DNA from: Nitrososphaeraceae archaeon
GTDB taxonomy: Archaea > Thermoproteota > Nitrososphaeria > Nitrososphaerales > Nitrososphaeraceae
Assembly (NCBI GenBank): GCA_025449515.1
Contig: JANWJI010000028.1
Location: 1-12,459 of the forward strand
DNA length: 12,459 nucleotides
Direction: 5' to 3'
Shown: one piece after another, positions 6,870-12,459 of the stretch
How the letters are laid out: the number at the start of each line of letters is the position of its first letter
How positions within the stretch are numbered: the stretch's first letter is position 1
Made by a program: the position numbers and the translations under genes
The notes under the pieces: model-generated
The model's input: the letters and a program-made list of their open reading frames with translations, nothing else
Told to the model about the DNA's origin: nothing
The model's database searches: none

Positions 6870-7273
6870 TTCTAGATTAATCTTGGGGGTCTAATAGTAA
6901 AAAATAGTTTTATTACGTTCCTGTTCAACAGAATCTTGGTATCACAGACCATATCATAATACATCTTAATGATAACTTCTCATTAACAAGCGGTTTTTCC
7001 TTTGTGCTCTGACTTATAGGTTATAATCTGGGTCATTTAATAAAAGCTGACACGGATCTTGATCATTTCTTATGGATAGGATGATTCTCCTAAGGTCATA
7101 CTTCATTTAGTTTAAAATGCTATAGATCAATAATAACAAGTTCACTAGTCACGTGGACGGTAGTCAGCCAAAGAAAATACGAAGAATTAAGACGTACTTG
7201 CATCTTTAGGATTCATTAGATTGAATATGTTTGGTTATATGGAATGTCTATCTATTTTTAATGCCAGACATAG
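6870..7273. other. Divergent intergenic region between smc and the 77-aa gene
   Basis: About 400 nt between the two promoters. One - strand frame (7106 to 7014, 30 codons, starting MKYDLRRIILSIR) looks protein-like but is too short and has no well-placed promoter. A + strand GTG frame at 7153 (18 codons) is weaker still. No RNA gene or long repeat was seen. Confidence 0.5.
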
Positions 7274-7281
7274 TTTTTAAG
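7274..7281 (+). promoter_or_regulatory. TATA box of the 77-aa gene
   Basis: TTTTTAAG lies 33-40 nt before the ATG at 7314, leaving room for a short leader that contains the AGAAGGT ribosome-binding site. Confidence 0.4.
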
Positions 7282-7313
7282 CCCTTTCCATAGATCTTCT
7301 GCAGAAGGTACAT

Positions 7314-7547
7314 ATGCGTAGAATTCTAATATCAGGTACTCGGCAAATTGTAGATAGACTCGAAGCAAAGCTAAGAAACACATATGATGTCGCCACAGAA
7401 ATAATTCCTGATAATCCTAGCGAGGTTTGTCAAATAAGTGCAAAGATACGAAGAGATTGGGTCACGATTTGTAGCTTTTCCTCTAAAGAGGAGTTGAAGA
7501 ACATAATTACAATGTTTGAAGTGAACTACGCGATACGATCTCGGTAG
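7314..7547 (+). CDS. Uncharacterised small protein (77 aa)
   Basis: I do not recognise this family. The protein is soluble, with an alternating strand-helix look: a short beta strand RRILIS at 2-7, a helix IVDRLEAKLR (12-21), a strand around VATEIIP, a second strand DWVTICSF and a helix KEELKNIITMFE. That would fit a small alpha/beta fold. There are two cysteines but no metal motif. Support for a real gene is the ATG with an unusually good ribosome-binding site AGAAGGT at 7303-7309 and a TATA box at 7274-7281. A possible membrane-protein gene follows 33 nt downstream on the same strand. Confidence 0.55.
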   Translation: MRRILISGTRQIVDRLEAKLRNTYDVATEIIPDNPSEVCQISAKIRRDWVTICSFSSKEELKNIITMFEVNYAIRSR

Positions 7548-7580
7548 ACCAATGAATCTTTGTAACCGCTAACATTTCAT

Positions 7581-7751
7581 ATGTTAACGCAATCGAGCAA
7601 GGAATTGCGTAATAAGAAAATTCCGCTTCAAAATAGTGAAAATATCAAACGTTCTAGAAGCAAAAATCTTTCCGGGGTCTTATTACTGTTTATGTTGCTT
7701 CTCTTACGATACCTATTTTTACTAATCCTTGTAACTACCTCGATAAAATAA
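7581..7751 (+). CDS. Probable small single-pass membrane protein (56 aa)
   Basis: ATG at 7581 to TAA at 7749-7751. Residues 1-32 are hydrophilic and basic (KELRNKK near 7-13, IKRSRSKN near 22-29). Residues 33-51 are strongly hydrophobic (VLLLFMLLLLRYLFLLILV with one Arg), followed by the tail TTSIK. The positive-inside rule suggests the N-terminus faces the cytoplasm. It begins 33 nt after the stop of the 77-residue gene and has no clear TATA box of its own, so the two may be co-transcribed. The ATG overlaps a short inverted repeat (taacat at 7570-7575, atgtta at 7581-7586). No family is recognised. Confidence 0.45.
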   Translation: MLTQSSKELRNKKIPLQNSENIKRSRSKNLSGVLLLFMLLLLRYLFLLILVTTSIK

Positions 7752-7970
7752 AACGGGGCCCGAAGAATAAATGACCCAACTTTATATTACTAGACATAAA
7801 TAGTATGTATCAGACTCGTAAGAAGTACTAAATGAGAAATCTTGTAAAAGCTATTACTAGATTAATTCTAAAGTATCTTGATTTCGTCCATGCAACTTAG
7901 ATACAATATGACTTTCGTGTATTGTAAGATGGATTAGCGTTAGCATTATCTTACCTATAGCGTTGATAGT
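7752..7970. other. Convergent gap, nothing supported
   Basis: About 220 nt between the + strand membrane-protein frame and the end of the - strand 224-aa gene. It contains a GC patch (acggggcccg near 7753) and AT-rich sequence with no gene, RNA or clear terminator that I can support. Confidence 0.5.
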
Positions 7971-8645
7971 TCACGTGACAACATTAAAAAAATTCCTTAT
8001 GACCAATTGATCTTCTGGATGGGAGTTAGCAAATGCCTCAAGCAACTCTCTTTCAACAGAAATTTTATTAGATACTGCGTTTCGAAATTTTTTCATATCA
8101 ATTGGTGTTATGCTTTGAATTAAACCTGTTGTATAGGCGTAGATATATTCATTAATGATTTTTGACATAAAGGAAGGAGCAATATCCACAAGCAGAAGCA
8201 GCCCATTGAGCATCATGCTCTCATCCTTATTAGTGTAGGACATCGATGTAATGTAACTCTTCAATAGCCTCAGTCTATCATCTATTTCTTCAATCGTTGA
8301 AGCAACAACCAATCCAGCTTCCGTGAGTTCATAAAACGGGACTCCTTCCAGCTGAAGTGCTCGTGGACCACGTCGTAGAGGTAATCTTCCTCCTTCTTTT
8401 ACCACTCCTGAGGGTATAAGTACTTCGTCCAAGTCTCTAAATATTCCAGAATAGATATTTTGCCATAATATTCCATGTTTTTTTGCTATGAAGTGGGCTA
8501 TTGAAGTTCTTGTACGTAGTTCCGGGCTTTGTTCCGTGGCAAGATGAGTTAGTATCCCTCGTTGTCTTTTGGCTTCTCCAGTAAATTTGTTTCTCCTAGT
8601 CTTGAAGGTGTTGAATATCGCAATATTGTGTTTTTCTCCTTTCAT
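7971..8645 (-). CDS. Winged-helix-like uncharacterised protein (224 aa)
   Basis: ATG at 8645-8643. Residues about 25-117 have the order of a winged-helix domain: helices around RQRGILTHLATEQ and RTSIAHFIAKKHGI, a helix at NIYSGIFRDLDEVLIPSG, then a wing-like KEGGRLPLRRGPRALQLEG and FYELTEAGLVVA, which resembles the end of many archaeal transcription-factor domains. Residues 118-224 are mainly helical and may serve dimerisation or ligand binding (hydrophobic helices near LLLLVDIAPSFMSKII). There is no membrane anchor or catalytic motif. Similar proteins seem confined to Thaumarchaeota, from memory; function unknown, possibly a regulator. The gene is divergent from guaB, sharing a 266-nt promoter region. 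A GGAG just inside the coding start is not positioned to serve as a ribosome-binding site. Confidence 0.75.
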   Translation of the reverse strand: MKGEKHNIAIFNTFKTRRNKFTGEAKRQRGILTHLATEQSPELRTRTSIAHFIAKKHGILWQNIYSGIFRDLDEVLIPSGVVKEGGRLPLRRGPRALQLEGVPFYELTEAGLVVASTIEEIDDRLRLLKSYITSMSYTNKDESMMLNGLLLLVDIAPSFMSKIINEYIYAYTTGLIQSITPIDMKKFRNAVSNKISVERELLEAFANSHPEDQLVIRNFFNVVT

Positions 8646-8873
8646 TCAGAATTGACCAACCATCTCTACTTTTACGTGTGATTGAAGATATTATTTTAAT
8701 TTGTTGGTGATTTTCCGTAAAATTCGAAATGAGTACTTTATGAAAAAAAGTTCTACGGAAAAAGATATAGAAATATCAAAAAATATTAACCCTATGTTAT
8801 TATTGTGGACACGAAATTTCAGCTGCGTTTCCAAGAAAGTACAATATTTGAGATGACCAATTTAGGGAAAACG

Positions 8874-8880
8874 CTTATAA
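8874..8880 (+). promoter_or_regulatory. TATA-like box of guaB
   Basis: CTTATAA lies 32-38 nt before the TTG start. Between them, AAGG at 8903-8906 could be a weak ribosome-binding site. Confidence 0.4.
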
Positions 8881-8911
8881 CGCCACAGAGTGAGTAATTA
8901 ATAAGGTAATT

Positions 8912-10345
8912 TTGACTCTTAAAGAGGGTTTGACGTTTGACGATGTGCTTCTAATTCCTAAACGATCGCATATAATCTCAAGGACTCAAACAAATTTAAG
9001 AACTAAACTCTCACGGAATATAACAATTAATATCCCTTTTGTTAGCGCCAATATGGATACGGTTACCGAATCATGCATGGCTATTGCCTTAGCAAGAGAG
9101 GGAGGTATTGGAATAATTCATAGATTCATGAGCATACAAGATCAAGTTGACGAGGTCCTTAGGGTAAAGCGATCAGAGTCAGTCATCATCGAACAACCTT
9201 ATACCATAAAACCAGATTCAACTGCGAAAGAAGCCAGAACGGCCATGGATCGTTTCGGAGTTTCCGGCTTATTGGTTGAAGAAAGCAGCAAGTTGACTGG
9301 GATTATAACAAGACGTGATATTACTTTCATAGATAGTTTAGACACCAGAGTATCAGATCTTATGAGCAAGGATGTTATAACTGCGAAAGAGGGAATTACT
9401 ATCGAAAGGGCAAAAGAGGTGCTTCATCAACATAGGATTGAAAAGCTCCCGGTAGTTAATAGCAACAAGCACATTATCGGGTTAATTACAAGCAAAGACA
9501 TTTTGAAAATGGAGGAATATCCCTTCGCTTCAAAGGACAAGAAAGGAAGATTGTTGGTAGGAGCTGCCGTTGGAGTAAAGGGAGATTATTTGGAACGTAC
9601 TGAAGCACTTTTGGAAAGTGGCGCTGATTCGATAGTAGTAGATATCGCGCACGGCCATAGTGACAATGCCATCAACACTGTTCGAAATATCAAAAAGGCA
9701 TTTCCAAGCTGTGAACTAATAGCTGGAAATGTTGCTACGGGAGAGGGGACAAAAGATTTGATCTCCGCGGGGGTAGATGCCGTCAAAATCGGAGTAGGAT
9801 CAGGTTCAATATGTATAACGAGGGTTGTTACTGGGTCAGGTGTTCCCCAATTAACTGCAGTTATGGATAGTGTCAAGATTGCAAAGGATCATGATATCCC
9901 GTTAATTTCGGATGGGGGAATTAGGACATCTGGTGATGCAACGAAAGCTATCGCTGCAGGCTCTTCGTCGGTTATGGTTGGAAGCTTGTTTGGTGGTACT
10001 GACGAGAGCCCGGGCAAGACTCTGGTCAAAAACGGTAAGAAATTCAAGATGTATAGAGGAATGGCTTCATTCTATGCTTCACTTGGAAGGAAATTTAGAG
10101 AAGAAGGTCCCGAGATTGTTGATTCGGATGATCTTAACGATTATGTTCCGGAAGGGGTGGAGGCTATGGTCCCATACAAGGGAAGCGTGGTTGAAATAAT
10201 TAGACAACTCGTAGGCGGATTGAGATCCGGATTAAGTTATTGTGGAGCTAAGACAATATTGGATATGCAGAATAACGCCAATTTTGTAAAGATATCTTCT
10301 GCTGGTTTTCTGGAAAGTCAACCTCATGATGTTGATGTAATGTAG
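8912..10345 (+). CDS. guaB: Inosine-5'-monophosphate dehydrogenase (477 aa)
   Basis: It catalyses NAD-dependent oxidation of IMP to XMP, the committed step of GMP synthesis. The (beta/alpha)8 catalytic barrel is interrupted by a CBS pair at about residues 95-205 (GIITRRDI at 130-137, GLITSKDI at 190-197). The catalytic loop GSGSICITR holds C301, the retained T303 and the potassium-binding glycines. Phosphate-binding SDGGIRTSGD is at 333-342 and GSLFGG at 357-362. The flap ends YVPEGVEAMVPYKG at 411-424, and the C-terminus QLVGGLRSGLSYCGA is typical. The length fits. The loop differs slightly from the usual GPGSICTTR, and the Arg-Tyr pair of the flap appears as R393-K394. The start is TTG at 8912, since LKEGLTFDDVLLIP is the family N-terminus. 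There is no operon partner. Confidence 0.97.
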   Translation: MTLKEGLTFDDVLLIPKRSHIISRTQTNLRTKLSRNITINIPFVSANMDTVTESCMAIALAREGGIGIIHRFMSIQDQVDEVLRVKRSESVIIEQPYTIKPDSTAKEARTAMDRFGVSGLLVEESSKLTGIITRRDITFIDSLDTRVSDLMSKDVITAKEGITIERAKEVLHQHRIEKLPVVNSNKHIIGLITSKDILKMEEYPFASKDKKGRLLVGAAVGVKGDYLERTEALLESGADSIVVDIAHGHSDNAINTVRNIKKAFPSCELIAGNVATGEGTKDLISAGVDAVKIGVGSGSICITRVVTGSGVPQLTAVMDSVKIAKDHDIPLISDGGIRTSGDATKAIAAGSSSVMVGSLFGGTDESPGKTLVKNGKKFKMYRGMASFYASLGRKFREEGPEIVDSDDLNDYVPEGVEAMVPYKGSVVEIIRQLVGGLRSGLSYCGAKTILDMQNNANFVKISSAGFLESQPHDVDVM

Positions 10346-10442
10346 ATGAAAATATCTATATTATAAATCAGATCTGTGAATCTATATCGTATTTGCTGGG
10401 ACGTTCAAAAAAATAACCACAAGAATAGCGAGAAATTATCAC

Positions 10443-10616
10443 TTACATCGTTGATAGCTGGGAAAACAGATGATTACTGCACCTATTAGAATCGTGAACA
10501 CGATCATGTTCATGACGTACTTTTTTATCAAAAGCTTGAGCTAGCCACTGAAGGCATGAGGCCATATTATCTAGATCATTGAAAACCCGATTATCAAAAG
10601 AAAATGCATTTACTAC
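10443..10616 (-). other. Start-less - strand open frame downstream of guaB, possible gene remnant
   Basis: A frame is open from 10616 to TAA at 10445-10443 (57 codons). It reads like a soluble protein (FNDLDNMASCLQWLAQAFD, then a His/Asp-rich stretch near KKVRHEHDRVHD). The first possible start is ATG at 10565-10563, giving 40 residues. The same bases in another frame (10531-10439, TTG start) give a 30-residue hydrophobic peptide, and one of the two must be chance. The block around ATG GCC resembles the sequence near 10914 in the neighbouring remnant (both contain ATAATATGGCC), hinting at a shared origin. No family is recognised. Confidence 0.25.
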
Positions 10617-10665
10617 TCAAGATATAATTGTCAGTGAAGGTTGAAGTTAATTTATCTAGACCCAA

Positions 10666-11199
10666 CTATGGATGATGGCAAATCTGTGCATCATTTTCAT
10701 CTGTTACTGCAACGCCATTAACATCAGCCTTCTGCTTTTCTCTTTTTAGGTAATTGTATAACAATATTCGCTCCTGGTGGCCTTCTTCCATTAATTTTGA
10801 ATATACTAACTTAATGGCATCATCTGCTCCTATAGCGGTACCAGTAAGTAAGCACTTACATTTTCATGAAATAGCATTCTCTATCTAATGATAATGTGTT
10901 TGTATATCCGGCCATATTATTATCTTGATGATCTATTTGGCCAAATTCAGCCACTGGACAAGCAATCTAGGGTAGCCAATGTGAAATATCCTTCATTACA
11001 AACAGCTTGTGGAAATCCAGCTGCATAATTGTAATATTGAAACGGATGTAACAATTGCAGTAGCTAATGCGCGGTCAGTGGCAAACAACAAATATGAACT
11101 ATAGTGCAAGAGAGGGTATTGCTACAAATCCGAGGAGGGTAAGATGAATCTCCTTGTATCGGAATGAACAAAAGTGGAGATGGTGAAGATAGTGGGCAT
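10666..11199 (-). pseudogene. Decayed - strand gene, several frameshifts, possibly a secreted protein
   Basis: No single frame is long, but protein-like stretches follow one another in changing frames on the - strand. A hydrophobic signal-like stretch (IHLTLLGFVAIPSLAL) lies near 11100-11145. Next comes SSYLLFATDRALATAIVTS just after it, then LHPFQYYNYAAGFPQAVCN and GYFTLATLDC (frame 11063-10947). CPVAEFGQIDHQDNN and DRECYFMK follow (frame 10966-10856). The last piece is CKCLLTGTAIGADDAIKL up to a Lys/Glu-rich end and TAG at 10668-10666. The last break fits one extra A in an A4 run near 10860. The putative original start is ATG at 11199-11197 with a TATA box at 11216-11230, although the frame from that ATG soon stops. 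A Cys-containing exported protein of lineage-specific type is a guess from the signal-like start. I do not recognise the family. Confidence 0.55.
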
Positions 11200-11215
11200 A
11201 CTGTGTCTATTCCTG

Positions 11216-11230
11216 TTATATATTTATAAA
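11216..11230 (-). promoter_or_regulatory. TATA box of the decayed gene
   Basis: TTTATAAATATATAA on the - strand lies 17-31 nt ahead of the ATG at 11199. It is nearly symmetric, so it could also act rightwards, but no + strand start follows at the right distance. Confidence 0.4.
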
Positions 11231-11396
11231 CACACAACAAATTCTCTCAATTATTACTCTTTTAATGCTTTGAATAGTGAGGAGCGCTAACCGGAATCGT
11301 ATATCTTGTTAACCTACTTAATGAATTTCCCTTTATTCTTCATCTATCCTTATGCCTACTCATCGATCTATATTTTGACTTCAGCTAAATTGACTT
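11231..11396. other. Intergenic gap, nothing supported
   Basis: AT-rich stretch between the decayed gene's promoter and the 10-bp repeat array. Short frames only, no starts of note. Confidence 0.5.
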
Positions 11397-11518
11397 GATA
11401 ACAGACGATGACAAATGAAAGCAGCCGGTAATAGACGATAACGGCTGACAATAGAAGGTAACAAGGCGGCAACAGATGATAACTCAATGATAACAGAACA
11501 TACAAAGTGATAACAATA
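11397..11518. repeat. Array of twelve degenerate 10-bp units, consensus GATAACAGAC
   Basis: Units begin at 11397, 11407, 11417, 11427, 11437, 11447, 11457, 11468, 11478, 11489, 11499 and 11509, a mean step of 10.2 bp. All but one start with G. The core ATAAC is exact in five units (11397, 11437, 11478, 11489, 11509) and close in most others. The step is not a multiple of three, so it is not a coding repeat. It ends just before the TATA-like region of the HTH gene at 11561, the place where a regulator would bind. Confidence 0.75.
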
Positions 11519-11521
11519 CCC

Positions 11522-11534
11522 CTTTTTATTTTAA
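11522..11534 (+). promoter_or_regulatory. TATA-like region of the HTH gene
   Basis: CTTTTTATTTTAA lies 27-39 nt before the ATG at 11561 and directly after the 10-bp repeat array. Confidence 0.35.
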
Positions 11535-11560
11535 ACCAGGTTCTTATAAATTCTCTAGAT

Positions 11561-12028
11561 ATGATAGATATAGACATAAAAAAGGTGTTAACTCGAAAGG
11601 AAAAGGAAGAAGTTGTCTTAGATTTGTACTTCAACCAGAACAAGACTATTCGTGAAGTAGCCAAAACAGCAAGAAAATCTCCTCGAGATATTGGAGATAT
11701 TATAAACAGGGCAATTAAAGAAAAAGAAATGCAAGATCATAAATCACTAGTTGTGCAAGCTTATGAGCTATTTCGGCAAGGCAAGAAACCACTAGAAGTT
11801 GCCATCATATTAAACATTGGTCAGATGCAGGTAACACAATACTATACCGAGTACCTAAGATTAATACAACATGATGCAGTTGTTCGGATACATGAGGAGC
11901 TTGGAGAAAACATAGGCCATTTTGTAAATTTATGTAGAGCATCAAAGTCTGCGAATATGGGTGTACAACAAGTCATTAATCTTCTTATCCTCGCCAATAA
12001 TCATTTGGCATTAGTTCAATGTGAGTAG
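11561..12028 (+). CDS. Helix-turn-helix protein, N-terminal part of a broken gene
   Basis: The ATG at 11561 is preferred over the GTG at 11507, because the family begins close to MIDIDIKKVLTRKEKEE and the GTG lies inside the repeat array. Residues about 10-55 form a Hin/sigma-like helix-turn-helix (LDLYFNQNKTIREVAKTARK, then SPRDIGDIINRA). A second HTH-like unit follows near 69-100 (AYELFRQGKKPLEVAIILNI, then MQVTQYY), then helices up to VINLLILANNHLALVQ. The reading stops at TAG 12026-12028. In relatives remembered from Nitrososphaera and Nitrosocosmicus, the protein continues into a coiled coil, and that coiled coil is found just downstream out of frame. These proteins occur as multi-copy paralogues of unknown function in that group. 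The truncated product may or may not be made. Confidence 0.65.
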   Translation: MIDIDIKKVLTRKEKEEVVLDLYFNQNKTIREVAKTARKSPRDIGDIINRAIKEKEMQDHKSLVVQAYELFRQGKKPLEVAIILNIGQMQVTQYYTEYLRLIQHDAVVRIHEELGENIGHFVNLCRASKSANMGVQQVINLLILANNHLALVQCE

Positions 12029-12432
12029 GAACATCTACAAAACGAGAATATTGCGTTGGAGTTTAAATTAAGTGTCAGCCGACCAGTTTCAGAATTTAAA
12101 TGACCAGATAATTGACATGTCCAAAAGAATAGAGGCCATTAGACTAGAATACGAGAATATTAGATCAGAATGTGACAAAGAAAAGGCAAGACTTCAAGAT
12201 ATAAAGAAGCAAATAGCCGATCAAGAAGCAATTATAAAAAATTCTGAAAATAGTGATGACTATGCCAAAATTACAAAGGTTGTAAGAGAAATATGGTATT
12301 ATTGCTTATCAAATGCTTATGCTCCTAGATCTTGCCCCTTTCCTCCTTTATTCAATCGGTCCGAACGAATCCAATGATGCACCCTACTTGTTTTTAATAT
12401 CATCAAAGCAAAATTCTTGCGTAGAACGATGA
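12029..12432 (+). pseudogene. Coiled-coil C-terminal part of the same HTH gene, out of frame
   Basis: Past the TAG the same frame continues EHLQNENIALEFKL to about 12070. The reading then moves to another frame from 12072 (SADQFQNLNDQIIDMSKRI, then a charged heptad-like region up to AKITKVVREI near 12290). Near 12311-12318 it moves to the third frame, which reads LMLLDLAPFLLYSIGPNE and FLISS before TGA at 12430-12432. The pieces in order make a sensible coiled coil plus a hydrophobic C-terminal helix, so one stop and two indels broke a single gene. The GTG at 12072 directly follows a TAA and has no promoter, so a separate gene starting there is unlikely. Only the second piece is long enough to look like an independent gene. 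Confidence 0.6.
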
Positions 12433-12459
12433 GAACCGTAAATAAAATGCTCCATCATC

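Noticed and set aside
7014..7106. 30-codon - strand frame starting MKYDLRRIILSIR
   Set aside because: Protein-like composition but very short, with no well-placed TATA box; kept only as a note in the intergenic entry.
8740..8897. Short + strand frames ahead of guaB (38 codons from ATG 8740; 30 codons from GTG 8805, ending 14 nt before guaB)
   Set aside because: They overlap each other and the guaB TATA box. A leader peptide is conceivable but nothing beyond length supports it.
10491..10526. Palindrome ATCGTG-aa-CACGAT followed by a T-run, as a guaB terminator
   Set aside because: It is about 150 nt past the guaB stop, the T-run is 17 nt away from the arms, and archaeal termination rarely needs such hairpins.
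11507..11560. GTG start adding 18 residues to the HTH protein
   Set aside because: The GTG lies inside the repeat array, the added residues do not look like the family, and an ATG with a TATA box at the right distance follows.
11368..11664. 98-codon - strand frame opposite the HTH gene start
   Set aside because: Its middle is a translation of the 10-bp repeat array and the rest is the antisense of the HTH coding region.
12072..12377. Independent 101-codon gene starting at GTG 12072
   Set aside because: Directly preceded by a stop in frame, no promoter, and its sequence continues the coiled coil of the upstream HTH gene; its last 30 residues look like out-of-frame translation.

Overview
The window looks like chromosomal DNA of an ammonia-oxidising thaumarchaeon (Nitrososphaeria). 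The evidence is an archaeal SMC, an archaeal-type IMP dehydrogenase, a mannosyl-3-phosphoglycerate phosphatase, a small C2H2 zinc-finger protein, archaeal TATA boxes 25-35 nt ahead of starts with short or no leaders, and intron-bearing tRNA genes with bulge-helix-bulge (BHB) splice motifs. The low GC content suggests the Nitrosocosmicus side of the Nitrososphaerales, but that is inference.

Layout. 1-66: C-terminal tail of a + strand gene, possibly a PLP enzyme. 193-342 (-): 49-residue C2H2 zinc-finger protein. 730-1164 (+): two-CBS-domain protein. 1301-1424 (-): initiator tRNA-Met with two non-canonical introns. 1454-1482: perfect 12-bp inverted repeat. 1617-2444 (-): mpgP. 2575-2682 (-): possible 35-residue membrane microprotein. 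2695-2821 (-): tRNA-Leu(CAG) with two introns. 3275-6829 (-): smc. 7314-7547 (+): 77-residue protein of unknown function. 7581-7751 (+): probable 56-residue membrane protein. 7971-8645 (-): 224-residue winged-helix-like protein. 8912-10345 (+): guaB.

From 10346 to the right end the window is mostly decaying DNA. 10666-11199 (-) holds a gene remnant broken by several frameshifts. 11397-11518 holds twelve degenerate copies of a 10-bp unit. 11561-12432 (+) holds a helix-turn-helix/coiled-coil gene broken by a stop and two frameshifts.

Functionally this is a set of separate housekeeping units: chromosome structure (SMC), GMP synthesis (GuaB), osmolyte synthesis (MpgP), translation initiation and CUG decoding (the tRNAs). 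There is no large operon and no obvious multi-gene defence or metabolic island. The most distinctive content is the four tRNA introns, the helical-period repeat array beside the broken HTH gene, and several genes under 60 codons that are easily missed.
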